From Xylanibacter ruminicola (GTDB taxonomy: Bacteria > Bacteroidota > Bacteroidia > Bacteroidales > Bacteroidaceae): a stretch of 64,000 nt of DNA. The notes under the pieces were generated by a model that had not been told where the DNA came from, ran no database searches, and saw only the letters and a list, made by a program, of their open reading frames with translations. The translations under genes and the position numbers were made by a program. The stretch is from positions 45,446-109,445 of the forward strand of contig SUYC01000013.1 in NCBI GenBank assembly GCA_015060625.1, in the 5' to 3' direction. This document shows positions 54,721 to 63,973 of this stretch, one piece after another (the stretch's first letter is position 1; the number at the start of each line of letters is the position of its first letter).

Positions 54721-56730
54721 TTATTTCTTAAGAAAATCATCAGTTCGTGTTGGTGAATACATCTCCCAAAGCGACGCAACAGTCCACCCTGGGGCAAAGA
54801 GGTTATTATAAAAGCCCTTGCCGTTCATGCCATAATCCCAAGTGGTGTGCTGTACCACCTCCGGATAGAATCCTGGCAGTGCGATACCACAAAGGCGCTC
54901 GGTGGTTGGCATCAGCTGACTGAGAGAGTTGAAGATGACATCGTGCATCTGCAGAAAACGACTATTCCCCTTCTGTTCGCCAAGCCACTTCACAATATGA
55001 GGTAACTCGAATACAAACACATCGATATGGTTGTTCTCTACCGATACGTTACTCCAGCCACGGGTTTTAAGTCCTAAGTCGCCCAGCATCTGTCCCTGAG
55101 CAAAAGGCACATCCCACATATAATACCATGACAGAGCGAAATAGGCAGCCTTCTCACAGAGGTCGATATAATGCTGACGCTCCTTGCCCTTGGTTACAGC
55201 AGCCAGATAATAGGTTGCAGTCACGGCGGCAATGGCAGCCTCCTTGTCCTCGCAGTTGGCATCGAGGGTTGATGAGAAATAATCGCTCTTTGAAATAATA
55301 TTCTGTTCCAGATAGTTCACCGTGCGGCGGGCAGCCTCCAGATACTGCTTCTTGCCAAAGTAGCGGTAACCCATAACAAGGGCAGAGGTTGACGATGGGG
55401 TACTGCCACCAGTGCCATCCACATCACTGCCGTCGTCCTTATACTTACGGGCGAAACTGCCATCAGCTTTCTGCAGCTTCAGGAAACCGTCGAGGATACC
55501 CTTGATCTTTGCCTCCCACTCAGGATGCTTACGACCATGAGCCTTCTCATACTTGAGATACAGCAGGATGGCATAGACACCCTCCGACTGCTGACGGATA
55601 GAGTGAACCACCTTCTCGTCGAGAGGGAATCCGCGCTCAAAGTTCACATTGTCATAGAAATAGCCTGCACTGGTGAGTCCGTGCTGCAGATAGCTCTCCA
55701 GAATCTCCTGACCAGTAGTCACGAGGTCCTGCTCGCCATGCTGCTCGCCATACTCGATGGCATTGAAGGCATTGAGCAATACGCGGCCCACGAAACCGAT
55801 CTGTGCCTCGGGGTAAGGCTTACAGTCGCTGGTGAGTAGTGTATGACCAGAATGGTACTTCAAGGGGAAGTTGCCTACATACGACTGACGGAAATAGTTG
55901 GTCAGACCTTTCTTCATCTCCTCAGGCGTGAAACGCGCCTTCAATGGCTGAGGATTCAAGCAGTCGAAGCAGCGCTGCCACATCATGGTGACGTGCTGGC
56001 CAAAATCCTTGGCCTCGCTCTGACTGATGCGCCATTTCAGGGTCTTGGTCTCGCCTTTCTCTATCTTAGCGAAAGCAAAGACAGGAGCTGCCAAGGTGAG
56101 CTTACGAATATAGCGTTTGGGTGTCTCGATGTAAGGATAGCCGAAGGTGAGCTTGGCCTCCTGCTCATCGCAGTCCAGACCCAGATAGCCCAGAGAGGTC
56201 TCGCCACTCAGGATGATCTCGCCCTGCTGATGGGTGGTCAGGCACTCCTGTGGACGATCGATACAACGCATGATGGCCACCGACTTACCGTTAGCCATGT
56301 CGAAGACACTGGTCATGGGCGACGACAAGCGGTCCTCGCGGAAGTTCCAGCTCTTGGAAGTGTGGAAGGCTGGTGCGCCTTTAGGCGAACGCAGGTTGCG
56401 ATGATACCAGAAGCCTGGCAGATAGAACTCGCTGTCGGCCGACTTGATGCCAGTGGCAAGCGCTGCACCTATATTATAATAGGTGGTAGCATCGGCTTTG
56501 ATGGTGATGGTATAAACCTGATCATCGCCATCGTTAACGCACTGTTCGCTTATCTGCAAAGGCAGTGCACGACCATCGGCAGCTTTAAGCACGCTGCCCT
56601 GCGACTGCAACTGGATGACTGCAGCCGGATTGCCTGGCTGCTTGATACTGATCTGCGTTTTGATATTAATTGCAGATGCGGTCATTGAAAAAGCCACCAA
56701 GGCTGTTAATAAATAAGTTTTGTTGAACAT
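54721..56730 (-). CDS. Secreted alpha/alpha-barrel (six-hairpin-like) protein, family unassigned
   Basis: This 669-residue protein has signal peptide MFNKTYLLTALVAFSMTASA. The N-terminal 260 residues look beta-rich. The rest has helical-hairpin repeats typical of (alpha/alpha) toroid glycosidases: FVGRVLLNAFNAIEYGEQHG, QQSEGVYAILLYLKYEKAHG, KIKGILDGFLKLQKADGSF, SALVMGYRYFGKKQYLEAAR and AAIAAVTATYYLAAVTKG. I do not recognise a numbered GH or PL family. Acidic residues that could be catalytic occur in YDNVNFERGFPLDEK and TLDANCEDKEAA. In an operon with two GH43 enzymes it is probably a hydrolase acting on arabinose-containing glycan. Confidence 0.6.
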   Translation of the reverse strand: MFNKTYLLTALVAFSMTASAINIKTQISIKQPGNPAAVIQLQSQGSVLKAADGRALPLQISEQCVNDGDDQVYTITIKADATTYYNIGAALATGIKSADSEFYLPGFWYHRNLRSPKGAPAFHTSKSWNFREDRLSSPMTSVFDMANGKSVAIMRCIDRPQECLTTHQQGEIILSGETSLGYLGLDCDEQEAKLTFGYPYIETPKRYIRKLTLAAPVFAFAKIEKGETKTLKWRISQSEAKDFGQHVTMMWQRCFDCLNPQPLKARFTPEEMKKGLTNYFRQSYVGNFPLKYHSGHTLLTSDCKPYPEAQIGFVGRVLLNAFNAIEYGEQHGEQDLVTTGQEILESYLQHGLTSAGYFYDNVNFERGFPLDEKVVHSIRQQSEGVYAILLYLKYEKAHGRKHPEWEAKIKGILDGFLKLQKADGSFARKYKDDGSDVDGTGGSTPSSTSALVMGYRYFGKKQYLEAARRTVNYLEQNIISKSDYFSSTLDANCEDKEAAIAAVTATYYLAAVTKGKERQHYIDLCEKAAYFALSWYYMWDVPFAQGQMLGDLGLKTRGWSNVSVENNHIDVFVFELPHIVKWLGEQKGNSRFLQMHDVIFNSLSQLMPTTERLCGIALPGFYPEVVQHTTWDYGMNGKGFYNNLFAPGWTVASLWEMYSPTRTDDFLKK

Positions 56731-56757
56731 ATAATAAAAGCTTTTGTGAAATCCATT

Positions 56758-57768
56758 TTACTTTTCCTTATAAAGATAGTGGAATGTGCCATCCGCAACG
56801 CTGAATGTTGCGCCTTGTAGCGACAAGCCCACCACAGCCGTCTTACGAGGACTCACCTCGGTAAAACTATAGTGGGTGTGCAGCACGTAATTCCAGTTAC
56901 CTTGGGTATTCTTGAACACATCGCCATGCCCCGTACCATAGTAACCCGTGTTGGCACGGTTGATAAGCGACTGCTGCGACTTGGTCCAAGGACCGAAGGG
57001 CGACGTGGCCGTTGCTACGCCAACAGCATAGTCGATATTACGGAAATCATTGGCCGAATAAAACATATAATAGGTATCGGCGATATGCAGCACTGTGGGT
57101 CCCTCCGTCACACTCCAACTGGCCTGGGCAGTATTCTCCCACTGCTCGGTGGCATGCACGCACTCCCTTGCCGTCTCTTCCTTGATGGCTTTCAGGTCGT
57201 CGGTCATCTCAGCCACAAAGATGCGGTTGCCATCCTGCAAACGCACATGGTAGAGATAAGCCTTACCATCATCATCAAACAGCACGAAGGGATCGATGGC
57301 CTTACCAGGGGTGGCGATGGCCTGCTTCTCATCCTGAGCGAAAGGCCCCATCGGCGATGTGGATGTAGCCACCGCAATCTGCTCGTTGGCAGTATAGAAC
57401 ATATAATAGGTGTCGCCACGCTTCACCACTTGAGGTGCCCAGAAGCCCGTAGTGCCGAAAGAGGTGGCACCAGTGAGACAAAAACCGTTGACTTTTCCAA
57501 CAGGTCCCTGCCAGTTTTTCAGATCAGCAGAACGATAGACCAAGAACCCCTGCCCCGAGTCGCTACCTGTACCATATAAATAATAGGTGCCATCGCTGTC
57601 CAGGAAGATAGTAGGGTCGGCTTCGGTCAGCACTTCCTGCTCAGGCGCAGATGGAATTGCGGGCACCGGGGCGATATCGCTGCCAGTGTCGCTCGAACTG
57701 CATGACGGCAAAACAGAAATCACGGCCATGATAGTCATCGTTAATCTCAAGTTGGTTTTCTTAAACAT
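56758..57768 (-). CDS. GH43 arabinofuranosidase/xylosidase-type lipoprotein
   Basis: This 336-residue protein has a lipoprotein signal (SVLPSC, C23, then SSSDTGSD), suggesting surface display. GH43 catalytic residues are visible in EADPTIFLDSDG (base), AIDPFVLFDDDG (pKa modulator) and VTEGPTVLHIAD (acid), and the YYGTGHGDVFKN loop is also present. It would trim arabinose or xylose units. First gene of the arabinan-type operon, divergent from its HTCS. The precise linkage specificity is not readable. Confidence 0.88.
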   Translation of the reverse strand: MFKKTNLRLTMTIMAVISVLPSCSSSDTGSDIAPVPAIPSAPEQEVLTEADPTIFLDSDGTYYLYGTGSDSGQGFLVYRSADLKNWQGPVGKVNGFCLTGATSFGTTGFWAPQVVKRGDTYYMFYTANEQIAVATSTSPMGPFAQDEKQAIATPGKAIDPFVLFDDDGKAYLYHVRLQDGNRIFVAEMTDDLKAIKEETARECVHATEQWENTAQASWSVTEGPTVLHIADTYYMFYSANDFRNIDYAVGVATATSPFGPWTKSQQSLINRANTGYYGTGHGDVFKNTQGNWNYVLHTHYSFTEVSPRKTAVVGLSLQGATFSVADGTFHYLYKEK

Positions 57769-57806
57769 CTTAGTTATATTAATAGTCGGTGAAAGATTTT
57801 CGGCAG

Positions 57807-57814
57807 CAAAAGTA
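57807..57814 (-). promoter_or_regulatory. -7 element of the arabinan-type operon
   Basis: Minus strand TACTTTTG (57814-57807), 38 bp before the ATG at 57768. There is no TTTG at -33; two direct repeats lie just upstream, as expected of an activator-dependent promoter. Confidence 0.6.
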
Positions 57815-57835
57815 ATAAAAAGGATTATTTTGCAC

Positions 57836-57868
57836 GGGTAAAATTGTTCTCAAAGCGGGTAATATCGT
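57836..57868 (-). promoter_or_regulatory. Candidate HTCS operator: two direct repeats 21 bp apart
   Basis: GGGTAAAATTGT (57836-57847) and GGGTAATATCGT (57857-57868) match at 10 of 12 positions and start 21 bp apart, about two helical turns. They end 21 bp upstream of the operon's -7 element, where an AraC-type activator would touch polymerase. Confidence 0.55.
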
Positions 57869-57920
57869 CAAAAGTACAGAATTACTGCACAAAAATCAAG
57901 GTCATCTCAGAATTAATCGC

Positions 57921-57928
57921 TAAATTTG
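57921..57928 (+). promoter_or_regulatory. -7 element of the arabinan-type HTCS gene
   Basis: TAAATTTG at 57921-57928, 21 bp before the ATG at 57950. No clear -33. It rules out the in-frame TTG at 57926 as the start. Confidence 0.55.
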
Positions 57929-57949
57929 CACACAGATAAAAACAAAGCT

Positions 57950-60900
57950 ATGAGATATATAACGTTGCTCATCACTTGGCTCTTTGCAAGTATCATGGTA
58001 AATGCTGCCGACTTTAAGTTCCAGCATCTAAACACCTCGTACGGTTTGCCTAACCAGCAGGTAGAGAGCATGGTGCAGGACGACGACGGCTATATATGGA
58101 TAGGTACGCGTAACGGACTGGCCAGATACGATGGATATAACGTCGAGACCTATTATCATGTAGAGGGACAGCCACACTCATTAGTGCATAACTTTGTACA
58201 TGGGTTGTTTATAGATAGCAAAAACCGCCTATGGATCAGTACCGAAAACGGTGTGAGCATGTATCGACCCCAAACGAATGATTTTCGCAATTATCTCAAC
58301 GTGCGTGGCTACTGCACCAGTTTTGTAGAAACCAACGATGGCCGAATACTCACTGGTTCTGGCCAGTTGTATGCTTATGATGCAAAGACCGACGCTTTTG
58401 TTGTAATCCCATCACTCAATGCAGGCACGATTGCCTCGCTTGCAAAAGACCGTGCTGGCAACATCTATGTATCGGCCAGTCAGATGATTTTCTCAATGAG
58501 TGCCAACCTCACCAAGATACTACCTCTAAACATCAACCTTAACGATGGACAACCTGTTAGTCATAATGCCATTTTGCCACTGCTTGTTGATTCAAGGCAA
58601 CGCCTATGGATAGGTTGCAACGATGGTAGTGCCATTTGCTACGACCTGAAGAGCCATGCCCAGCAACGCTATACTGCCAACCAACTAACAGGCGGCATTA
58701 TTCGTGTGATTATCGAGGACAAGCAGCACCGCATCTGGTTCGGTACCGAGAATGGTATTCTGACATTAAATCCAGATGGCAGCAGCATACTCACTCAGAA
58801 GCACTATGGCAGCGACGGTCTGTCAGACAATGCAGTATATACTATCCTGTCCGACCGCCATAACAACATCTGGATTGGTTCCTACTTTGGCGGAGTCGAT
58901 TACACGTCGAGTCAAAAACCACAATTCCGACACTTTGAGCCCAGTGCAACCAAAGACGAACTAAAGGCCCGCATACCACGCATGATAACAGAAACCTCGC
59001 CAGGCATATTCTGGATTGCCAGCGAGGATCAGGGCGTAAATATCTACAACTCTATCACAGGGCAGTTCAAACCTTTCACCGAGATTTCCAATCTTGACTC
59101 GAACACCCACAGTATCTACTACGATGCGAAGACATCGGATATCTGGATTGGCACACGATTCAAGGGATTATACCGTTATAATCTTCAAACCCATAAAACC
59201 ACCCAGTACTACCGCAATAAGGGACTGACTTCCGAAGGTATTTTTTACCTGACCCGCGACAAGAACGAGCGCTTGTGGGTTGCCACGATGGAGGGCTTGC
59301 GCTACTATGACGAGCAATCAGATACCTTCTGCGCAATAGGCGACGATCTGCTGGACCGCACTTTCATTTATTCGCTGTTCGTCGATCGCCACAACCAGTT
59401 ATGGGCCAGCACGGTGGCATGCGGTTTGTTCTGCATCAGCAATGGTAAAGTAACGAGTTACAGCCGCGACAACAATAGCGGACTAACCGATAATTATATC
59501 ATCTCGACATTCGAGGACTCGAATGGTCGCCTTTGGATAGGCACTAACAATAACGGACTGTTTTGGTTAGACAACAAAAGCGGCAAGGTGCTCCAAGCGG
59601 GAACATGGATACCTCGACAATGCACAGTATGCAGCATTGTGGAGGACAAAGCCGGTAGTTTATGGATTGGCACCGACCAAGGACTGTTCAGTCACCGACT
59701 GAGTGATGGGCACACCCACTGTTTTTCGGCAGGCGCCGAACTGCCCGTCAACCAGTTTAATTTCACATCAACCTATCTGGCCTCAGACGGACGCGTACTG
59801 ATGGGCACCTTTGATGGTCTGATAGTCTTCCAGCCCAAACAGATGCACACCGAGGCAAAGAACATGTATGTGCATTTCAAGAAACTGTTTGTAAACGATC
59901 AGGTTCGTTCGCAGATCGACTATACCGACAGCATCACCCTCACTTACGAAGAATCGCATTCGTTCCACATCGAGTATGGTGTGGTGATGCCCGAGAATGT
60001 GAAAGGCGTACAATATCAGATAAAAGTGGATGGAATTGATAAGGAATGGCGCAGTGTGGGTACCGAACACCGGTTCTATGGTTATCTGCTCAAACCAGGC
60101 ACCTATCAGCTACACGTAAGGGCAAACACCTGCGACAGCGATTGGGACAAAAGTCCCGAACGCACGCTTACCATCGTTATCAAAGCACCATTCTACCTTT
60201 CAACTCTCGCGTACATTATATATATAATATGCATCGTCGGCTTAGTGGTTGGCGGACTCTCGCTTTACAACATCCGCATGAAAGAACAGGCTAAAGTGCG
60301 TTTTGCCAACATGGAAAAAGCCAAGATTGAGGAAATCGACCGCATGAAATCCAACTTTTTCACCATGGTGTCGCACGAACTCAAAACGCCACTATCGCTC
60401 ATTATCGCACCTTTAAAAAGCATCAGCGCCAGTCAGGTGGATAAGGAGGTAGGCGAATCGCTGAACCTGGCCATTCGCAACTGTTCGAAGATGGAGCACT
60501 TGATTAACGAGCTGGTAACTTTCAATAAAATTGAATCGGATAATTTCCCATTTTATGTGCAGCAGGGCAATCCGGTGGAATTTGTGGGCGTGGTGGCTAG
60601 TAATTTTTACGAAGCCATTCAAACCAAGGGCTTAAATCTCAAGGTTGATTGCATTGATAACGGTGAAGATGGTTGGTTTTCACCATCGTATATTGAGCAT
60701 ATCCTGAACAACCTGATGTCGAACGCCATCAAATTCACAGGCAATGGCGGCAACATCACTATCCATGCAGAGATTACTCAAACGAACGATTCGCCCGACT
60801 TATTCCTGAAGATGCAAGTAACCGATACCGGTATAGGCATTATCAAAGATGAACAGAAGAATATTTTTGAGCGTTTTTATCAAACCAAGCGCGGCTATAG

Positions 60901-61939
60901 CACCAACAGCAGTGGATGGGGTATCGGACTGGCACTCATCCGCCGACTGGTTGAAATACACAAAGGTTCGGTATCGGTAGAGAGCGAACTGGGCAAGGGC
61001 AGCACATTTACTGTACTACTTAACATCTCGGGTAATGCATTCTCTGACAAGAACAAGATTGCCGGTGATAACGAACAGGCAACGGTAAGCAGCTACCTGA
61101 GCAAACTAGATGCTACAGCTGTAACTATTGCAGGGAGCACCGTTTCGGCCGACATCACCCCCACTGCCCCAGCAACACATAAACAAACCTTGATGGTTGT
61201 TGAGGATAATGAGGATATGCTGAAGTTCCTGGAGCAGCTGTTTGCTGCCGATTACAACGTTATTACAGCGTCAGATGGTCGGCAAGCCTGGGATATCGCC
61301 ATCAGTCGAACGGATATCAACCTGGTTGTATCAGATGTGATGATGCCTGTAATGACCGGTGCCGAACTGTGTAACATGATAAAGGGCAACATGAGCACCA
61401 GCCATATCCCCGTGATACTGCTCACAGCTAAGGGCGACCCCGAGGATATTAAGGATGGATATCGCAATGGTGCCGACGCCTATGTGCTGAAGCCTTTCGA
61501 TCCCGAAGCACTTTCGTTACAAATCAGCAATCTGCTCAAACTGATACAATCCCGCCAGAAGTCGATATTCAACGGTGGCGAGACAGAGGTGGAACAGAAC
61601 GACAGTCTGACCCAGCTTGACCGCGACTTCATCCAACGCCTGATAACACTTGTGGATAGCAACATCGGCAACGCCAACTTCTCGGTTACAGATATCACAA
61701 CAGAACTGGGCATGAGCCGCAGCCTGCTGCATACTAAGATGAAGAATCTGATGAACACCTCGGCAGGCGACTATATCCGGCACAAGCGCATCCAGAAAGC
61801 CTGCCAGATGATAGCCGACGGGCACAACGTATCAGAGACAGCCTACAGCTGCGGCTTTGCCGACCCGAACTACTTCTCGAAAGTATTCAAGAAGATGGTT
61901 GGCGTAGCACCATCCGAATATACTAAACAATCGCACTAA
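57950..61939 (+). CDS. Hybrid two-component system regulator (HTCS) of the arabinan-type locus
   Basis: This protein of about 1329 residues has signal peptide MRYITLLITWLFASIMVNA and a two-propeller periplasmic sensor with many D-x-x-G-x-I-W-I-G-T repeats (DDDGYIWIGTRNGLARYDGY). A Y_Y_Y domain and a membrane helix near 750-772 follow. The kinase has H-box MVSHELKTPLSLI (His about 808) and ATPase motifs LNNLMSNAIKFTGNGG and DTGIGI. The receiver (LVVSDVMMPVMTG, Asp about 1129) and AraC-type HTH (VSETAYSCGFADPNYFSKVF) are complete. It is divergent from the SusC/SusD/GH43 operon it should activate on sensing arabino-oligosaccharide. Confidence 0.94.
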   Translation: MRYITLLITWLFASIMVNAADFKFQHLNTSYGLPNQQVESMVQDDDGYIWIGTRNGLARYDGYNVETYYHVEGQPHSLVHNFVHGLFIDSKNRLWISTENGVSMYRPQTNDFRNYLNVRGYCTSFVETNDGRILTGSGQLYAYDAKTDAFVVIPSLNAGTIASLAKDRAGNIYVSASQMIFSMSANLTKILPLNINLNDGQPVSHNAILPLLVDSRQRLWIGCNDGSAICYDLKSHAQQRYTANQLTGGIIRVIIEDKQHRIWFGTENGILTLNPDGSSILTQKHYGSDGLSDNAVYTILSDRHNNIWIGSYFGGVDYTSSQKPQFRHFEPSATKDELKARIPRMITETSPGIFWIASEDQGVNIYNSITGQFKPFTEISNLDSNTHSIYYDAKTSDIWIGTRFKGLYRYNLQTHKTTQYYRNKGLTSEGIFYLTRDKNERLWVATMEGLRYYDEQSDTFCAIGDDLLDRTFIYSLFVDRHNQLWASTVACGLFCISNGKVTSYSRDNNSGLTDNYIISTFEDSNGRLWIGTNNNGLFWLDNKSGKVLQAGTWIPRQCTVCSIVEDKAGSLWIGTDQGLFSHRLSDGHTHCFSAGAELPVNQFNFTSTYLASDGRVLMGTFDGLIVFQPKQMHTEAKNMYVHFKKLFVNDQVRSQIDYTDSITLTYEESHSFHIEYGVVMPENVKGVQYQIKVDGIDKEWRSVGTEHRFYGYLLKPGTYQLHVRANTCDSDWDKSPERTLTIVIKAPFYLSTLAYIIYIICIVGLVVGGLSLYNIRMKEQAKVRFANMEKAKIEEIDRMKSNFFTMVSHELKTPLSLIIAPLKSISASQVDKEVGESLNLAIRNCSKMEHLINELVTFNKIESDNFPFYVQQGNPVEFVGVVASNFYEAIQTKGLNLKVDCIDNGEDGWFSPSYIEHILNNLMSNAIKFTGNGGNITIHAEITQTNDSPDLFLKMQVTDTGIGIIKDEQKNIFERFYQTKRGYSTNSSGWGIGLALIRRLVEIHKGSVSVESELGKGSTFTVLLNISGNAFSDKNKIAGDNEQATVSSYLSKLDATAVTIAGSTVSADITPTAPATHKQTLMVVEDNEDMLKFLEQLFAADYNVITASDGRQAWDIAISRTDINLVVSDVMMPVMTGAELCNMIKGNMSTSHIPVILLTAKGDPEDIKDGYRNGADAYVLKPFDPEALSLQISNLLKLIQSRQKSIFNGGETEVEQNDSLTQLDRDFIQRLITLVDSNIGNANFSVTDITTELGMSRSLLHTKMKNLMNTSAGDYIRHKRIQKACQMIADGHNVSETAYSCGFADPNYFSKVFKKMVGVAPSEYTKQSH

Positions 61940-62468
61940 GCAATCATTAGTACTCCCTTGTATTACTCAAAAATACATAAAAATATCACTCTTTTATGTA
62001 ACAAGCTGTTATTCAGGTAATTATATATGGTGATAGATAATCAATATCTATCACTTACATACACTCCTAGCTACACTCTGTCTAACAGTCTGAAAATAAG
62101 ACTTTTGCAGTCACCCGATATCATCTTTAATAGTAAAACAAGTTGTTTTACTTTGTCGGAGATATGTAAAACATGTCGTAGAAGTATGACTTTACAAAGT
62201 AAAACAAGTTGTTTTACTATGAGTGATAGTAGTGATAGATGTGTAATATCTATCACCTTACCTAACAACCTGTCTTATAATAAGATACAAAGAAAAGTGA
62301 TAGATAATAAAAAAAACATAATCTCGCTTATCATCGCCAATATCTTGTATATTTGCCACATGAAAGATAAAAGTTGACCACTATACTATTAAAGAAAAGC
62401 GCACAAAATTTGGCATATTGACATCTTTTTTGTACTTTTGTCGGCAAATTGTAAAACAAAACATTAAA
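61940..62468. repeat. Gene-free region with a cluster of palindromic repeats
   Basis: This A/T-rich stretch between the HTCS and metY has no convincing gene. It holds two identical 21-bp palindromes AGTAAAACAA-G-TTGTTTTACT (62132-62152 and 62198-62218). It also holds inverted pairs of GTGATAGATA/TATCTATCAC (62030-62039 with 62045-62054) and GTGATAGAT/ATCTATCAC (62232-62240 with 62248-62256), and a lone GTGATAGATAA at 62297. The metY promoter occupies its right end. Confidence 0.8.
62409..62440 (+). promoter_or_regulatory. Promoter of metY
   Basis: TTTG (62409-62412), a 20-bp spacer, TACTTTTG (62433-62440), 28 bp before the ATG at 62469. Confidence 0.8.
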
Positions 62469-63752
62469 ATGGCTAAGAAAATGAGACAAGGTACGCTTTG
62501 TGTACAGGCTGGCTACAAAGCCAAGAACGGAGAACCAATTGAGTTACCCATCATCCAGAGCACTACATTCAAGTATGATGACTCTGACGAGATGGCAAAG
62601 TTGTTTGATCTGGAGAAGGAGGGCTATTTCTACACACGCTTGCAGAACCCTACCAACGATGCTGTGGCAGCTAAGATAGCTGCACTCGAAGGTGGTGTAG
62701 GCGCTGTACTCACCTCATCAGGTCAGGCTGCCAACTTCTATGCAGTATTCAACATCTGCGAGGCTGGCGACCATATTGTCACCTCTAACGAAATATATGG
62801 TGGCACCTTTAACCTTTTTGGTGTTACATTGAAAAAACTCGGTATTGAGTGTACCTTTGTAAGCCCCGAGGCTAGCGAGGAGGAAATACAGCAGGCCTTC
62901 CGCCCCAATACCAAGGCGCTGTTTGGCGAGACTATCTCTAATCCCGGCTGTGCCGTTCTCGATATTGAGAAGTTTGCACGTATAGCCCACAAGAACGGTG
63001 TTCCCCTGATTGTGGACAACACCTTTGCCACTCCAGTAAACTGCCGTCCATTTGAGTGGGGAGCCGACATCGTGACACACTCTACCACCAAGTATATGGA
63101 CGGACTGGCTACTCAAGTAGGCGGTTGCGTAGTGGATAGCGGCAACTTCGACTGGCTGGCTCATGCCGAGAAGTTCCCCGGACTGTGCACACCCGATGAG
63201 AGCTACCACGGACTAACCTATGTGAAAGCCTTCGGCAAGATGGGTTATACCACCAAGCTGGTGGCTCAGCTGATGCGCGACCTGGGCTCGATACCTGCAC
63301 CGCAGAACTCATTCCTGCTGAACATGGGCTTGCAGACGCTGCACCTGCGCATGGCACAGCACTGCAAGAATGCTCAGAAGGTGGCCGAATTCCTGAATGC
63401 CAACGATAAGGTGGCATGGGTGCACTACTGCGGTTTGCCCACTGACAAGGCTTATGCCCTGGGACAGAAATACCTGCCCAACGGTAGCTGCGGTGTGATA
63501 GCCTTCGGACTAAAAGGTACGCGCGAGACGGCCATCAAATGGATGGACTCGCTGGAGATGATAAATATCGTCACACACGTGGCAGATGCCCGCACCTGCG
63601 TGCTCCATCCTGCCAGTCACACCCATCGCCAGCTCTCTGACGAGCAGTTGCGCGAGGCTGGTGTAGCCCCCGATTTGATTCGTCTTTCGGTAGGTATCGA
63701 GGACGTAGAAGATATCCTGGACGACATCAAGCAGGCGCTTGACAAAATCTAA
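62469..63752 (+). CDS. metY: O-acetylhomoserine sulfhydrylase (MetY-type PLP enzyme)
   Basis: This 427-residue cytosolic enzyme of the Cys/Met-metabolism PLP family has family marks YTRLQNPTNDAVAAKIAALE, LTSSGQAANF, VDNTFATP and the PLP lysine K208 in VTHSTTKYMDG. It also has the C-terminal VLHPASHTHRQL and IRLSVGIED. The length and the sequence around K208 (STTKYMDG rather than SATKYLGGH) favour O-acetylhomoserine aminocarboxypropyltransferase, which makes homocysteine from O-acetylhomoserine and sulfide. A cystathionine gamma-synthase-like activity remains possible. ATG 62469 is set by the promoter. Confidence 0.9.
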   Translation: MAKKMRQGTLCVQAGYKAKNGEPIELPIIQSTTFKYDDSDEMAKLFDLEKEGYFYTRLQNPTNDAVAAKIAALEGGVGAVLTSSGQAANFYAVFNICEAGDHIVTSNEIYGGTFNLFGVTLKKLGIECTFVSPEASEEEIQQAFRPNTKALFGETISNPGCAVLDIEKFARIAHKNGVPLIVDNTFATPVNCRPFEWGADIVTHSTTKYMDGLATQVGGCVVDSGNFDWLAHAEKFPGLCTPDESYHGLTYVKAFGKMGYTTKLVAQLMRDLGSIPAPQNSFLLNMGLQTLHLRMAQHCKNAQKVAEFLNANDKVAWVHYCGLPTDKAYALGQKYLPNGSCGVIAFGLKGTRETAIKWMDSLEMINIVTHVADARTCVLHPASHTHRQLSDEQLREAGVAPDLIRLSVGIEDVEDILDDIKQALDKI

Positions 63753-63760
63753 ACTCACAA

Positions 63761-63795
63761 GCTCACAGGGGGACAAGCCCCGTGTGAGCTTTTTT
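63761..63795 (+). terminator. Rho-independent terminator of metY
   Basis: GCTCACA then GGGG (63761-63772 region) pairs with CCCC and TGTGAGC (63778-63789) with one internal mismatch, a 5-nt loop, and six T. Confidence 0.9.
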
Positions 63796-63804
63796 AAATG
63801 AAAA

Positions 63805-63873
63805 GGGCGGCGCCGTCCGCGCCGTGGCTTTCGGGGCCGCCCTCCTTGTGGTATCTACTGCCGCTTAAGCGGC
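63805..63873. repeat. GC-rich inverted repeat and a 14-bp palindrome past metY
   Basis: GGGCGGC (63805-63811) and GCCGCCC (63836-63842) enclose a very GC-rich segment, unlike the surrounding intergenic DNA. It is followed by the perfect palindrome GCCGCTTAAGCGGC (63860-63873). Function unknown. Confidence 0.6.
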
Positions 63874-63973
63874 TAAAATAGATAAATTGGTAAATGGATA
63901 AATAGCTGGGTCAAAGCATTCCGTTCGTAAACCACCATTCTAGCGTACCCCTGTTTTTCAACAAGTTACGAGA

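Noticed and set aside
55843..56688. 281-residue open frame on the plus strand
   Set aside because: Antisense to the alpha/alpha-barrel protein gene, which has a signal peptide and sits in an operon.
62132..62218. Two identical 21-bp repeats considered as a CRISPR array
   Set aside because: Only two copies, each itself a full palindrome, a single 45-bp spacer also containing repeat-like sequence, and no cas genes.
62027..62377. 116-residue open frame across the palindrome cluster
   Set aside because: It repeats a short peptide only because the DNA repeats; low complexity, no promoter and no recognisable domain.
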